Origin: Anaerostipes sp.
Lineage (GTDB): Bacteria; Bacillota; Clostridia; Lachnospirales; Lachnospiraceae
Assembly (NCBI GenBank): GCA_028697725.1
Contig: JAQVEG010000006.1
Location: 28,254-92,253, forward strand
Length of the DNA stretch: 64,000 bases
Direction: 5' to 3'
A program made the translations under genes and the position numbers. Positions 45,148-54,821 of the stretch are shown here, piece by piece. Within the stretch, counting starts at the first letter, position 1, and every line of letters starts with the position of its first letter. Under the pieces are notes generated by a model. It made no database searches and was not told the DNA's origin. It saw nothing but the letters and a program-made list of their open reading frames with translations.

Positions 45148-46176
45148 TTATACGTTATCAGCCATGCGCATTAACAATTCCCTTGTCTTTTCCCATCCTA
45201 GACATGGATCTGTAATTGATTGTCCATAGACACCATTCCCAATTGACTGTGCTCCATCTTCAATGTAACTTTCAATCATGATACCTTTTACCAGCTTTTT
45301 GATCTCTGGTAAAAAGCTTCTGCTGTGAAGTACCTCTTGCACAATACGAGGTTGTTGATCCCACTGTTTTCCTGAGTTTGAGTGATTTGCATCCACAATA
45401 ACTGCTGGATTTTGCAATCCAAACTTTTCATACATATATGCAACTCTTGTTAAATCTTCATAATGGTAGTTTGGAACATTATTTCCATGTCTATTAACAG
45501 AACCACGTAAAATCGCGTGTGTCAAAGGATTTCCGTCTGTTTCCACTTCATATCCATTGGCAATAAAGTTATGCTTATGTTGTCCTGCTGTAATAGAGTT
45601 CATCATAACAGTTAAATCTCCGCCTGTTGGATTCTTCATTCCAGCTGGGATGTCAAAACCACTGACGGTTAAACGATGTTGCTGATTCTCTACAGAACGG
45701 GCTCCAACTGCAACATAAGATAAAATATCTTCCATATATGGCCAGTTTCCTGGATACAACATCTCATCTGCTGCTGGCATATGATACGCTTCTAATGCGT
45801 CGATATGAAGTTTACGCACAGAACGAAGTCCTTCCGCCATATCTGGACCTTTTTCTGGATCTGGCTGATGAACCATTCCCTTGTATCCATCACCTGTTGT
45901 TCTTGGTTTATTTGTATAGATTCTTGGAATAACCAAAAGTTTATCTTCTACAACTTCCTGAACCCTAGCTAATCTACCCAAATAATCCATCACTGCTTCC
46001 TCATTGTCTGCAGAACATGGTCCTATAATTACAATAAACTTATCAGACTCTCCTGTAAAAACTTTACGAATTGCTTCATCTCTCTGTGCTTTTACTTTAA
46101 CTAACTTATCGCTTAATGGAAATTCCTCTCTTAACTCCTCTGGAGAGGGCATTCTCTTAATTCGATGCATACTCAT
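45148..46176 (-). CDS. aroF: DAHP synthase, class I (AroF/G/H type)
   Basis: A 342-residue 3-deoxy-D-arabino-heptulosonate-7-phosphate synthase, the first step to chorismate. IIGPCSADN near 50, YTNKPRTT near 87, NPTGGDLTVMMNS, ILRGSVN and DANHSNSGKQ are the standard PEP and E4P site segments. It has the length of the E. coli feedback-sensitive isozymes. GGAG precedes the first ATG by 10 bases. No trp or aro leader is seen. It pairs metabolically with aroC at 30758. Confidence 0.95.
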   Translation of the reverse strand: MSMHRIKRMPSPEELREEFPLSDKLVKVKAQRDEAIRKVFTGESDKFIVIIGPCSADNEEAVMDYLGRLARVQEVVEDKLLVIPRIYTNKPRTTGDGYKGMVHQPDPEKGPDMAEGLRSVRKLHIDALEAYHMPAADEMLYPGNWPYMEDILSYVAVGARSVENQQHRLTVSGFDIPAGMKNPTGGDLTVMMNSITAGQHKHNFIANGYEVETDGNPLTHAILRGSVNRHGNNVPNYHYEDLTRVAYMYEKFGLQNPAVIVDANHSNSGKQWDQQPRIVQEVLHSRSFLPEIKKLVKGIMIESYIEDGAQSIGNGVYGQSITDPCLGWEKTRELLMRMADNV

Positions 46177-46324
46177 AATAATATCGCTCCTTTTATCTTT
46201 CTGTTACTTGATTAAGTTTTTCACAATTTTCTATAGTTTAACAGAGAATAATAAACTCTACAAGATAAAACATTTGACTTTTTGGATTTTTTTTGAATAC
46301 TTTTTTTAAACTTTACATAAACCC

Positions 46325-46352
46325 TTTACAAATATTATTTTATTGTTATAAT
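46325..46352 (+). promoter_or_regulatory. Promoter of the FMN riboswitch / ribU transcript
   Basis: TTTACA (46325-46330), 16-base spacer, TATAAT (46347-46352), just before the riboswitch. Confidence 0.75.
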
Positions 46353-46390
46353 AAAAATAGTTAATTAAATACAGAAGTAGAGAATTTATT

Positions 46391-46533
46391 TCTCCAACTT
46401 CAGGGCAGAGTGAGATATTTTTTATATCAATTCTCGACTGGTGGTGATACCTTTTAGGGCAAGTCCACGAACCGTTATTGGCTGATTGAGTGCGAATCTC
46501 AAACCAACAGTATAGTCTGGATGAAAGAAGTCG
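46391..46533 (+). promoter_or_regulatory. FMN riboswitch (RFN element)
   Basis: All conserved blocks of the RFN element appear in order: CTTCAGGGCAGAGTGAGAT, CTCGACTGGTGGTGATA, AGGGCAAGTCCACGA, TCTCAAACCAACAGTAT and AGTCTGGATGAAAGAAG. It lies in the 433-base gap before ribU and would sense FMN. Confidence 0.95.
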
Positions 46534-46563
46534 TATGGATTTATTCCATATATAATTATGATG

Positions 46564-46594
46564 CCCTATCTATGTTTTTAGATAGTTTTTTTTA
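46564..46594 (+). terminator. Intrinsic terminator of the FMN riboswitch
   Basis: Stem CTATCTA (46566-46572) and TAGATAG (46579-46585), then eight T. FMN binding would favour this hairpin and stop transcription into ribU. Confidence 0.82.
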
Positions 46595-46609
46595 TTTAGG
46601 AGGAAAGAG

Positions 46610-47224
46610 ATGACAGAAGAAACTATGACAATGAGTAAAGTAAACATTCGAACAATTACAGTAACTGGTATGTTAGGGGCACTTGCCACTATCTTAATGT
46701 TTTTTGAATTTAGCATTCCAGTGCTTATCCCAGGATTTATCAAATTTGATTTTTCTGAACTCCCAGCACTAATTGCTACTTTTGCAATGGGACCTGTTTC
46801 AGGAATCGCAGTCTGCGCAATCAAAAACATTATTAACTTGCTTCATACAACAACGGGTGGTGTTGGTGAATTATCTAATTTCATTTTAGGTATTTGCTTT
46901 GTATTACCTGCTGGTTTGATTTATAAAAAGAACAAAACACAAAAAGGTGCTATTTTAGGAGCCTTAGCTGGTTCTATCCTTATGGCAGTTGTCAGCATAT
47001 TTTCAAACTATTATATCGTATATCCAGTTTATTCACACTTTATGCCAATGGAAGCTATTCTTGGTGCCTACAAAGCAATTAATAGTCGTGTTTCCAGCCT
47101 ATGGGATGCATTGATTTGGTTTAATATGCCATTTACATTTATAAAGGGATTATGCAGTACAGCCATTACATTTCTAATTTACAAGCGTATTTCACCCATT
47201 TTAAAAGGGAAATCAACCCGTTAA
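46610..47224 (+). CDS. ribU: ECF riboflavin transporter substrate subunit RibU
   Basis: A 204-residue membrane protein with about six helices. The riboflavin-specific S-component features are VTGMLGALATI at the start, FDFSELPALIATF, and AIKNIINLL. It binds riboflavin outside the cell and works with a shared EcfAA'T module that is not in this window. AGGAGG is 6 bases before the ATG. Control by the FMN riboswitch confirms the substrate. Confidence 0.94.
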   Translation: MTEETMTMSKVNIRTITVTGMLGALATILMFFEFSIPVLIPGFIKFDFSELPALIATFAMGPVSGIAVCAIKNIINLLHTTTGGVGELSNFILGICFVLPAGLIYKKNKTQKGAILGALAGSILMAVVSIFSNYYIVYPVYSHFMPMEAILGAYKAINSRVSSLWDALIWFNMPFTFIKGLCSTAITFLIYKRISPILKGKSTR

Positions 47225-47244
47225 GATAACACATAAGAACAGAC

Positions 47245-47296
47245 TGACCCCTAGAAGTTAGACTTAGGAATCTAACTTTTAGGCGGTCATTTTTTT
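47245..47296. terminator. Terminator after ribU
   Basis: Long arms around 47245-47262 and 47271-47289 with a small bulge, followed by seven T. It touches the end of the convergent spoIIM-like gene. Confidence 0.85.
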
Positions 47297-47816
47297 ATGA
47301 AATAATCATAGGATTTATAAAGCACTCCATGATAATTCCAATAAATAAAAATACCATTTCTTTTACAGCTCTATCTTCTTGTGCATATCCATAATCTTTC
47401 ATATACATATCTCTTCCATTTCTTTGGAATAATAGATACAAACAAATTCCATAGAAAATAAAATGGGGAAATAAATGAAGCATTACTTGAAATACTCCTT
47501 GAAATCCCGAAGCAATAATCTGCAGGGACAAAACACTTCCCATTAAAAAACTAAAAAAGAAAAATCCAAGCACAAACAAAACCATAGGCTGAAGTATGTA
47601 TCCTAACAAATAAATAATCGCATATTGTTTCCCCCGTTTTAGTAATATATATAATAACAGCTTCAAATTTGGTTCTACCTTTTGAGTTTTTAAAATCAGT
47701 CGATTTATTTGATCGTTGTAAATCAAATTACTTTGATATACAAAATTTGCAAACAGACTTCCCAAAATTAATCCTGCAAGCATACACATTCCAAAAAAAT
47801 ATCTTCTTTTTTCCAT
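47295..47816 (-). CDS. spoIIM: Stage II sporulation protein M-like membrane protein
   Basis: A 173-residue protein with four to five membrane helices and the family's overall order: N-terminal KRRYFFGMCMLAGLILGSLF, paired middle helices, and a final helix with IIMECFINP. SpoIIM acts with SpoIID and SpoIIP in engulfment of the forespore. It has its own upstream terminator separating it from the Nudix gene. Assignment to SpoIIM over a general DUF95 protein is likely but not certain. Confidence 0.72.
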   Translation of the reverse strand: MEKRRYFFGMCMLAGLILGSLFANFVYQSNLIYNDQINRLILKTQKVEPNLKLLLYILLKRGKQYAIIYLLGYILQPMVLFVLGFFFFSFLMGSVLSLQIIASGFQGVFQVMLHLFPHFIFYGICLYLLFQRNGRDMYMKDYGYAQEDRAVKEMVFLFIGIIMECFINPMIIS

Positions 47817-47879
47817 AACCTTCTCCTAGCTTGACCCATATTTTCACAAAACAAAGTGGACAAATCCCATATTCCATAT

Positions 47880-47915
47880 AAAAAACCGAATACTATATTG
47901 TATTCGGCCTTTTAT
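47880..47915 (-). terminator. Terminator after the Nudix gene
   Basis: Arms CCGAATAC (47886-47893) and GTATTCGG (47900-47907), then T on the minus strand. Confidence 0.82.
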
Positions 47916-47927
47916 ATTATATACATT

Positions 47928-48461
47928 TTATTTATTATATTTTGCTTCGTATGTTAAAACACCTGCAATGGTTTTAGCATCAAAAATCTCTCCAGAGTAT
48001 ATCATTTCTTTGATTTCATCAATTGTATATTCGTAAACATCAATAAATTCATCTTCATCTAAATTCTGTCTGGATGGTTCTAAATCTCGTGCTACAAAAA
48101 TAGAAACTTTCTCATCGCAAAATCCAATGGCTGTAATAATGTCAATCAATGGTTCTACAATGCCTGCCTTATATCCAGTCTCTTCTTCCACTTCTCTAAC
48201 GGCACAGTCATAAGGTTTTTCCCCTTTTTCAATTCCACCTGCTGGAATCTCAAGGGTCATCTGATCCAAAGCATTTCGATACTGCTTTGCTAAAATAATC
48301 TTACCCTCTTTCGTTACTGGCACAATTGCTGCTGCTCCATTATGCTTTACCAAATCCCATGTAACTGTATTTCCATTGGGAAGGGTTACAATATCTTCAT
48401 AGAATCCCACTACTTTTCCTTGATGAATCAAATTCTGCTTTATTTTTTTATATTCTTCCAT
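47928..48461 (-). CDS. nudF: Nudix hydrolase, ADP-ribose pyrophosphatase type
   Basis: A 177-residue enzyme with a complete Nudix box at 75-97 (Gly75, Glu81, Arg89-Glu90-Val91, Glu93-Glu94, Gly96), preceded by KQYRNALDQMTLEIPAGG, a pattern typical of ADP-ribose diphosphatases. It follows the SulP gene by 13 bases. Confidence 0.88.
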   Translation of the reverse strand: MEEYKKIKQNLIHQGKVVGFYEDIVTLPNGNTVTWDLVKHNGAAAIVPVTKEGKIILAKQYRNALDQMTLEIPAGGIEKGEKPYDCAVREVEEETGYKAGIVEPLIDIITAIGFCDEKVSIFVARDLEPSRQNLDEDEFIDVYEYTIDEIKEMIYSGEIFDAKTIAGVLTYEAKYNK

Positions 48462-48474
48462 GGTAACTCCTTTT

Positions 48475-50142
48475 TTAAAGTTCAGTTGCTTTCTTTAATG
48501 CGGCATCAATATTTGGACAGAATTTATCGCATCCAATCTGATCAATAAATCCAGCTTTCTTCATAACAGAACAAGGCTGTGGCTGTACATGAGAGAAAAT
48601 CAAAATGATACCTTTTTTTCTGCAAACTGTATAAACTCGTTGTAGACTTCTAAGTGCAGTTGTATCCATTGATGGAACACTTCGCATTCGCAAAATAATC
48701 TTCCGAACATTTTTCTTCTTTGAAGCATGCATACTATGAGTCACTATCTCCATAAACTTGTCGGCAGCACCAAAGAACATTGGTCCATTAATCTCGTAAA
48801 CCAGAGTATCTTTAGGAACTTCCCTTAATTGAATACTCTCTGCATCTTCTCCTTCTTCTTCTTCCTGTTCTATATACTTCCATCCACTTAGACTTGTAAC
48901 TTCCGCCATTCGTTTCATAAATAACACTGCGGCTAACACCATTCCCACTTCAATGGCAATAACAAGGTCAAATACAACCGTCAAGAAAAATGTTGTAATC
49001 AATATAAGGATATCACTTTTAGGTGAACTTTTCAAAACATGAACAAACTCTCTCCATCCACTCATATTGTAGGCAACCATAAGTAGAATGGCGGCAATGG
49101 TCGGCATAGGAATTAGCGCCGCATAAGGCATAAAAAGCACAAGGGTAATGGCAAGAACAATCGCATGTACCATTCCGGCAACTGGTGTCTTTCCACCATT
49201 TTTAACATTGGCTGCAGTTCTTGCAATGGCTCCTGTTGCTGGGATTCCACCAAAAATTCCAGTTGCAACATTAGCAACTCCCTGAGCAATCAATTCCATA
49301 TTTGAACGATGATTTCCACCACACATTCCATCTGCAACAACACAGGAAAGCAACGACTCAATGGCTGCTAAAACAGCGATTGTAAATGCATGAGGAAGCA
49401 AAGTTCTTATCATAGCATAATTTACATGAGGCACTGATGGTACCGGCAGCTCATTGGACAATTCATATAAACTTCCAATGGTATTAACATCTAATCTTAA
49501 TCCCTTTACCAAAAGAACACCCACAAGAACAGCAACAAAAGATCCTGGGATTTTTTCATTTATCTTTGGCCAGAAAATCAAAATCAAAAGGGAGAACACT
49601 CCAACCATAACGGCTTCTTCATTGACAGAATGAATATTTTGAATCAATGCATTGATTTTATCTCCTGTTTCAATCTGGGTTCCATGAACTGTTAATCCAA
49701 AAAAGTCTTTCAGTTCTCCAATGGCAATGGTAATGGCAATCCCTGCAGTAAATCCTGCTGTAATGGTATATGGAATATATTTAATCAAACCACCTAGCTT
49801 ACAGACCCCCATAATAACTAAGATAATTCCTGCCATAATGGTTGCAACAATTAATCCGTCCATTCCTTCTGTGGCAACAATATTCCCAACAATAACTGCA
49901 AATGCCGCAGTTGGCCCTGCAATCTGTACTCTGCTTCCTCCTAAAAAGGAAACAATAAATCCAGCAATAATTGCTGTATAAATCCCCTGTTCTGGACGTA
50001 CCCCTGACGCCAGTGCTAAGGCAATGGATAAAGGCAGTGCAACAATTGCAACAATAATCCCCGCAGTCATGTCTTGAAGAAACTGCCCTTTGGAATAATT
50101 CTTCATTAATGTGAACAGTTTCGGTGTAAACATCTGTTTCAT
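48475..50142 (-). CDS. SulP-family anion transporter with STAS domain
   Basis: A 555-residue SLC26/SulP permease. The membrane part (25-420) has the SulP signature ALPLSIALALASGVRPEQG near 36-54 and QIAGPTAAFAVIV. The STAS domain fills about 440-555. Substrate may be sulfate, bicarbonate or a dicarboxylate; a beta carbonic anhydrase occurs elsewhere in the window but not beside it. It forms an operon with the Nudix gene. Confidence 0.92.
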   Translation of the reverse strand: MKQMFTPKLFTLMKNYSKGQFLQDMTAGIIVAIVALPLSIALALASGVRPEQGIYTAIIAGFIVSFLGGSRVQIAGPTAAFAVIVGNIVATEGMDGLIVATIMAGIILVIMGVCKLGGLIKYIPYTITAGFTAGIAITIAIGELKDFFGLTVHGTQIETGDKINALIQNIHSVNEEAVMVGVFSLLILIFWPKINEKIPGSFVAVLVGVLLVKGLRLDVNTIGSLYELSNELPVPSVPHVNYAMIRTLLPHAFTIAVLAAIESLLSCVVADGMCGGNHRSNMELIAQGVANVATGIFGGIPATGAIARTAANVKNGGKTPVAGMVHAIVLAITLVLFMPYAALIPMPTIAAILLMVAYNMSGWREFVHVLKSSPKSDILILITTFFLTVVFDLVIAIEVGMVLAAVLFMKRMAEVTSLSGWKYIEQEEEEGEDAESIQLREVPKDTLVYEINGPMFFGAADKFMEIVTHSMHASKKKNVRKIILRMRSVPSMDTTALRSLQRVYTVCRKKGIILIFSHVQPQPCSVMKKAGFIDQIGCDKFCPNIDAALKKATEL

Positions 50143-50242
50143 TTTCTTTTTCCTCTCATCATCTCTTTTGTATTAAACACTATGGTTCAATATTATAATA
50201 TATATTTTTATAATAGGAAAGAGATTTTTTATCAAATACAAG

Positions 50243-50281
50243 CAAAAAATCGGCAGATAAAAATATCTACCGATTTTATAC
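50243..50281 (-). terminator. Terminator after rny
   Basis: Fourteen-base arms (50246-50259 and 50264-50277) with one mismatch and a T run on the minus strand. Confidence 0.83.
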
Positions 50282-50289
50282 TTGTTATG

Positions 50290-51837
50290 TTATTTCGCAT
50301 AATCTGCGACACGAGATTCACGAATCACATTGACTTTAATCTGACCAGGATAATCTAAGTTTTCTTCTACTTCCTTAGAAATGTCTCTAGCTAACAAAAT
50401 CATATCGTCATCGTTAACCTGTTCTGGAACTACCATAACTCGAACTTCTCGTCCTGCCTGAATTGCAAAAGTTTTATCAACACCTTGATGTGCATCAGCT
50501 ATCTCTTCTAGTTGTTTTAATCTTGTGGTATAACTCTCCAATGTCTCACTTCTTGCTCCAGGTCTTGCTGCAGAAATTGCATCTGCTGCCTGAACAATAC
50601 ATGCAATCAATGTCTCTGGCTCTTCATCTCCATGATGAGAAGCTACAGCATTGATAACTGTTGGATGCTCTTTATACTTCTTACACAAGTTCACACCCAA
50701 TTCTACGTGGGAACCTTCCACTTCGTGGTCAATTGCCTTACCGATATCATGTAATAATCCAGCACGTTTTGCCATGCGGACATCCAATCCAATCTCAGCT
50801 GCTAACAGCCCTGAAAGCTGAGCTACTTCCATAGAGTGCTTTAATGCGTTCTGACCATAACTTGTACGATATTTCATCTTTCCAAGTAATCGAATCAATT
50901 CTGAATGGATTCCATGCACACCTAACTCTAAGGTTGCATTCTCCCCTTCTTCTCGCATTCTGTTCTCCACTTCAGTTGTAGCTTTCTCAACCATCTCTTC
51001 AATACGAGCTGGATGAATTCTTCCATCTACAATAAGCTTCTCCAAAGCAATTCTTGCAATCTCTCTTCGAACTGGATTAAAGCTTGATAATACTACAGCT
51101 TCTGGAGTATCATCGATAATCAATTCAACTCCGGTCATTGTCTCTAGAGATCGGATATTCCGTCCCTCACGTCCAATGATTCTTCCCTTCATCTCATCAT
51201 TTGGAAGCTGTACTAAAGAAATCGTTGTCTCAGCAACATGATCCACTGCACACTTTTGAATGGCAGTTACTACATATTCCTTAGCCGTCTTTCTTGCATC
51301 TTCCTTGGCTCTTGTTTCCATCTCTTTTACGAGCATCGCTGTTTCATGTTTTACATCTTCTTTTACTGCTGATAATAAATGTTCTTTTGCTTGATCAGAA
51401 GTCAATCCAGAAATTCTTTCTAGTTCCTGTAGATGCTTGGCCTTCAACTCTTCTACGTATGCCTTGTCATTCTCAAAGTTCTTCTCTTTCGCTGTCAAAG
51501 ACTGCTCTCTGCGCTCAAGAAGATCTGTCTTCTTATCTGTAGACTCTTCCTTTGCTAATACTCGCTTCTCATACTTTTGTAGTTCAGCCCTGCGTTCCTT
51601 TGTTTCTTTTTCAAAGTCATGTCTCGCTTTTATAGTTTCTTCTTTAATCTCTAAAGTAGCTTCACGCTTCTTCGCATCTGCCGCCTTAATAGCTTCATCT
51701 ATAATATCTCTAGCTTTACTCTCTGCGTTTCCAATTGTAACTTCCATTGCTTTTTTACTTCTAGCATTGGCAATATACATAGACACAGGAACAGCAACAA
51801 CTAAAGTTGCGATAATGGCAATTATAATACTTGTCAC
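50290..51837 (-). CDS. rny: Ribonuclease Y
   Basis: A 515-residue membrane-anchored endoribonuclease that starts mRNA decay. One N-terminal helix (3-22) is followed by a coiled coil to about 200, a KH domain ([15 protein letters not shown] near 222) and an HD domain ([12 protein letters not shown] near 365). The start is a GTG at 51837 with AAGGAGG 9 bases upstream. Confidence 0.96.
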   Translation of the reverse strand: MTSIIIAIIATLVVAVPVSMYIANARSKKAMEVTIGNAESKARDIIDEAIKAADAKKREATLEIKEETIKARHDFEKETKERRAELQKYEKRVLAKEESTDKKTDLLERREQSLTAKEKNFENDKAYVEELKAKHLQELERISGLTSDQAKEHLLSAVKEDVKHETAMLVKEMETRAKEDARKTAKEYVVTAIQKCAVDHVAETTISLVQLPNDEMKGRIIGREGRNIRSLETMTGVELIIDDTPEAVVLSSFNPVRREIARIALEKLIVDGRIHPARIEEMVEKATTEVENRMREEGENATLELGVHGIHSELIRLLGKMKYRTSYGQNALKHSMEVAQLSGLLAAEIGLDVRMAKRAGLLHDIGKAIDHEVEGSHVELGVNLCKKYKEHPTVINAVASHHGDEEPETLIACIVQAADAISAARPGARSETLESYTTRLKQLEEIADAHQGVDKTFAIQAGREVRVMVVPEQVNDDDMILLARDISKEVEENLDYPGQIKVNVIRESRVADYAK

Positions 51838-51881
51838 TACAGGTATCCTCCTTATTCAATTTTATGCTTTCACACAATACA

Positions 51882-51910
51882 ATTTTATCTGTTTTTTCTT
51901 TAAAAGTCAA
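51882..51910 (-). promoter_or_regulatory. Promoter of rny
   Basis: Minus strand TTGACT (51905-51910), 17-base spacer, TAAAAT (51882-51887). Confidence 0.72.
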
Positions 51911-51978
51911 GGAAAGTACACTATATATAGTAGATGAGTTTTATATATAGGGTCTACACCCTAATACAAATATGTTTA

Positions 51979-52080
51979 CTAGCGTTTTAAAGACTTATAA
52001 ATTTCGTCAATATTATAATCTGGTGCAAAAGGTAAAGCTGCTCCCATGATGTTTCTTAATTCTTTTTCTATTGATGTCTG
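51979..52080 (-). pseudogene. Orphan C-terminal coding fragment
   Basis: On the minus strand a frame without a start of its own gives about 33 residues (SIEKELRNIMGAALPFAPD...) ending at a TAG at 51979-51981. The amino-acid mix looks like real protein, not random reading. It begins inside the end of the DUF5412 gene in another frame. I do not recognise it. It may be the remnant of a gene, or a small ORF from the ATG inside it. Confidence 0.35.
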
Positions 52081-52432
52081 AAATCATATACATCTTTTTT
52101 TATATTCATTTTCTTTTCATTGATTCTAATTACATTTTCTGATAACCACTTGACTTTAACATTATCACAGTGATATTCCCAGAATATATTCTTTTTTTCT
52201 TTTGTTTTATTGTTTTCAATTTCAACAAGAACTGAAGAATCAACAGTTGCACCACCTGTTCCAGAATAAATATTTGCTCTATAATCTCCTTTTGGCGATT
52301 GCACAATCTTCTGAAGTTCACCTTTGGGAACACTTTGTGTGTCCCACATAAAATGATAAACTAGGTCCCCTGATATACCAACTATAATTCCTATAAAAAT
52401 CATACATATTAAAACTATTTTTTATTCTTCAT
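52068..52432 (-). pseudogene. DUF5412-like protein with a probable frameshift near its start
   Basis: The open frame (52068-52403) gives 111 residues resembling DUF5412: one N-terminal helix, then VPKGELQKIVQSPKGDY, IFWEYHCDNVKVKWLSENV and a final YDFRHQ. The obvious start, ATGAAGAAT at 52430-52432, is out of frame by one base across a run of six A. Adding one A would give MKNKKIVLICMIFIGIIV, a proper signal-anchor. Either the gene is inactive, slips at the A run, or the run is misread. Function unknown. Confidence 0.6.
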
Positions 52433-52446
52433 ACATCTCTCTATTC

Positions 52447-53727
52447 TTATAAAATGAAATATGCTGTCATCGGTGGTATCTCAAGTCCACCTTCAAAGGT
52501 AATCTCTTTTCCTTGAAGCAACTCTTTTCCTTTAAAACTTCCAATGTCAAAATGAGCGGTATAAGGAGCATCTCCAATATTTACAGCAAACAACATTTTT
52601 TCTTCGTCACACTCCCTTGTAAATATCAGCACATCTGGCTGAATTACTTTTTGAATGTAATTTCCATATTTAAGTGCCTTTGATTCTTTGCGAATCTCAC
52701 TTAATTTAGAGATGTAGTCAAACAATGTATTCTCCACTGGTTCTTTGATTCTTGGGCGAAGATCATCGTCATTGTCCATTCCCTTGGATCCTTGAATTCC
52801 CCATTCACTTCCATAATAAATCGCTGGAACTCCTGGCATAGCATAAAGTAATGCATATATTAAAGGTAAATGCTTTGGTTCAATCAACTGAGTTGCAATT
52901 CGTATTACATCATGATTATCTACAAAATTATATAGTGGGATTCCTTTATAAAGTGTCCAGTCATCTGGTCCAAACTGTCGATTTAATGAATATCCAACTT
53001 CATGCATATTGTGGGTATTAAAACTAGAGTATAATCCTTTATAGCATTCATAGTTTGTCACAGAATCTAGCATATGATGATTTGCCAAAGTTGAATAATC
53101 TCCATGAAGCATCTCTCCAATAAAAATAAAGTCTTCTTTCTTTCCATGTGCAAAATCAACTAACAACTTCATAAAATTCCGATTTAGCATATAGGCTACA
53201 TCAAGACGCAGTCCATCAATTCCCAACTCATCAATCCACATCTCCACTGCATCAAATAAATATGCACGTAAATCTGGATGGTCTAAATTCAACTTTACAA
53301 GTTCAAAATGTCCTTCCCATCCTTCATACCAAAAACCATCATCATAGTTGCTGTTTCCATCAAAATTAGTAAAAAACCAGTCTTTGTATGGAGAATCCCA
53401 CTTCTTTTCAATCACATCTTGAAAAGCCCAAAATTCTCGACCTACGTGGTTAAATACGCCATCTAATACAACCTTGATTCCCTCTTTATGAAGGGCATCG
53501 CAAACTTCCTTAAAATCCTCATTGGTTCCAAGTCTTTCATCTACTTTCATATAATCCTTTGTATCATATCCATGGTAAGACGATTCAAATATAGGAGAAA
53601 AATAAACTGCATTGACTCCTAATTTTTTTAGATGTGGAATCCAGTTCTTAACCTCAACAATACCTTCACTATCTTCATCTACAAAAGCTCTCAATGGAAA
53701 AAATTGATAAAAAATTAATTCATTCAT
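52447..53727 (-). CDS. GH13 alpha-amylase-family glycoside hydrolase, cytoplasmic
   Basis: A 426-residue TIM-barrel enzyme. GH13 regions are all present: DGVFNH (89-94), GLRLDVAYM with nucleophile Asp176, IGEML with acid/base Glu205, and FVDNHD with Asp273. There is no signal peptide and no N-terminal starch-binding or dimer domain, so it acts inside the cell, probably on maltodextrins or cyclodextrins after uptake. No sugar transporter is adjacent. Confidence 0.92.
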   Translation of the reverse strand: MNELIFYQFFPLRAFVDEDSEGIVEVKNWIPHLKKLGVNAVYFSPIFESSYHGYDTKDYMKVDERLGTNEDFKEVCDALHKEGIKVVLDGVFNHVGREFWAFQDVIEKKWDSPYKDWFFTNFDGNSNYDDGFWYEGWEGHFELVKLNLDHPDLRAYLFDAVEMWIDELGIDGLRLDVAYMLNRNFMKLLVDFAHGKKEDFIFIGEMLHGDYSTLANHHMLDSVTNYECYKGLYSSFNTHNMHEVGYSLNRQFGPDDWTLYKGIPLYNFVDNHDVIRIATQLIEPKHLPLIYALLYAMPGVPAIYYGSEWGIQGSKGMDNDDDLRPRIKEPVENTLFDYISKLSEIRKESKALKYGNYIQKVIQPDVLIFTRECDEEKMLFAVNIGDAPYTAHFDIGSFKGKELLQGKEITFEGGLEIPPMTAYFIL

Positions 53728-53784
53728 AGTATAAACCTCTCCGTCCTTTTCATTTATGTTTTATATATCTACCATTATACACTA

Positions 53785-54798
53785 TTATGCATATACTTGA
53801 CTAATTTCTGTTCTAATAAATTTCTTTGTTTTGTCGTCTGCAAACGATACCTCTGCTCCATTAAGCAATAACTCTTTTATCTGACTGTTATTTAAATGAA
53901 ACTGCTTTCTTATTTTCTTAATTTCATTTTTTTGATTGGTTGCTGACACCACTGGATTATCAGAGTTAAGTGTTACAATCACGCCCTCTGCAATAAGCTC
54001 CTCAATTGGATACTCCGATAGGGACTCAAATACTTTTGTATCAAGATTACTGGTGGGACAAAGTTCCAAGGGAATCTTCTTTTGAGCTAAAAGTTTAACC
54101 ACCGATATATCTTCCATACTTCGCACTCCATGACCAATTCTTGACGCTCCAAGTTCTACCGCCTTTCTTACACTTTCAGCTCCGCTGGCCTCACCTGCAT
54201 GAATGGTAAATGGAATTCCGTCTTTTTTGGCCTGTTCAAATATCTCTGTATAATGTTCCACTGGATTATCTGCTTCAGGACCTGCAAGATCCATAGCTAC
54301 CACCCCACAGTTTAAGAATTCCTTCGCTATTTTTTCTGTTTCAAGATTTTCTGTTTTATTATTCTCAAAACGCATACAACATAAAATCAAATTAGATTTT
54401 AAATCGGAACGATGAAGCCCTTCGATTGCAGCCTCAACTACCTCCTTCTGCGTCAATCCATGTTTTGTATGAAGCTGAGGTGCAAATCGAAGTTCTGCAT
54501 AAATAATTCCCTGACTCTTTAACTTCTCCTGCACAAGATAAACTGCCTCCTTAATTGCCGCCTGACTCTGCATCAAAGAAACAGGTAAATCAAATGCTTT
54601 CAAATAATCCACAAGATTTTTCCCATCTTTAGGTGCTTCCAGATACTTGGCAAGTTCATCCTCATCCGTTGTAGGAAGGCTCATTCCTTCTATCTTCGCC
54701 AAGGCAATTGCAATTTTAGGGGTGATGGCTCCATCAATGTGTAGATGAAGATCAAGATAACAGTTACCTTGTGGTAATTGATTTATTTTATGATTCAT
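53785..54798 (-). CDS. add: Adenosine deaminase
   Basis: A 337-residue zinc enzyme for purine salvage. Zinc ligands His18 and His20 are in LDLHLHIDGA; FTIHAGEA and IGHGVRSMED follow near 202 and 220; LNSDNPV near 280 carries the catalytic Asp. The start has GGA upstream. Related adenine deaminases share these motifs, but the length and HIDGA start fit Add. Confidence 0.93.
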   Translation of the reverse strand: MNHKINQLPQGNCYLDLHLHIDGAITPKIAIALAKIEGMSLPTTDEDELAKYLEAPKDGKNLVDYLKAFDLPVSLMQSQAAIKEAVYLVQEKLKSQGIIYAELRFAPQLHTKHGLTQKEVVEAAIEGLHRSDLKSNLILCCMRFENNKTENLETEKIAKEFLNCGVVAMDLAGPEADNPVEHYTEIFEQAKKDGIPFTIHAGEASGAESVRKAVELGASRIGHGVRSMEDISVVKLLAQKKIPLELCPTSNLDTKVFESLSEYPIEELIAEGVIVTLNSDNPVVSATNQKNEIKKIRKQFHLNNSQIKELLLNGAEVSFADDKTKKFIRTEISQVYA

Positions 54799-54821
54799 TC
54801 TACAAACATCCTTTCCATTTT

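Noticed and set aside
46570..46830. Minus-strand open frame of 86 codons opposite ribU
   Set aside because: It lies antisense to the riboswitch terminator and ribU, has no ribosome site and encodes no known motif.
51437..51937. Plus-strand open frame of 166 codons
   Set aside because: It is opposite the charged coiled coil of RNase Y; no ribosome site and a composition expected from the complement.
51911..51960. ACTATATATAGT palindrome as a protein operator
   Set aside because: A 12-base AT palindrome is expected by chance in such AT-rich DNA and has no second copy near it.
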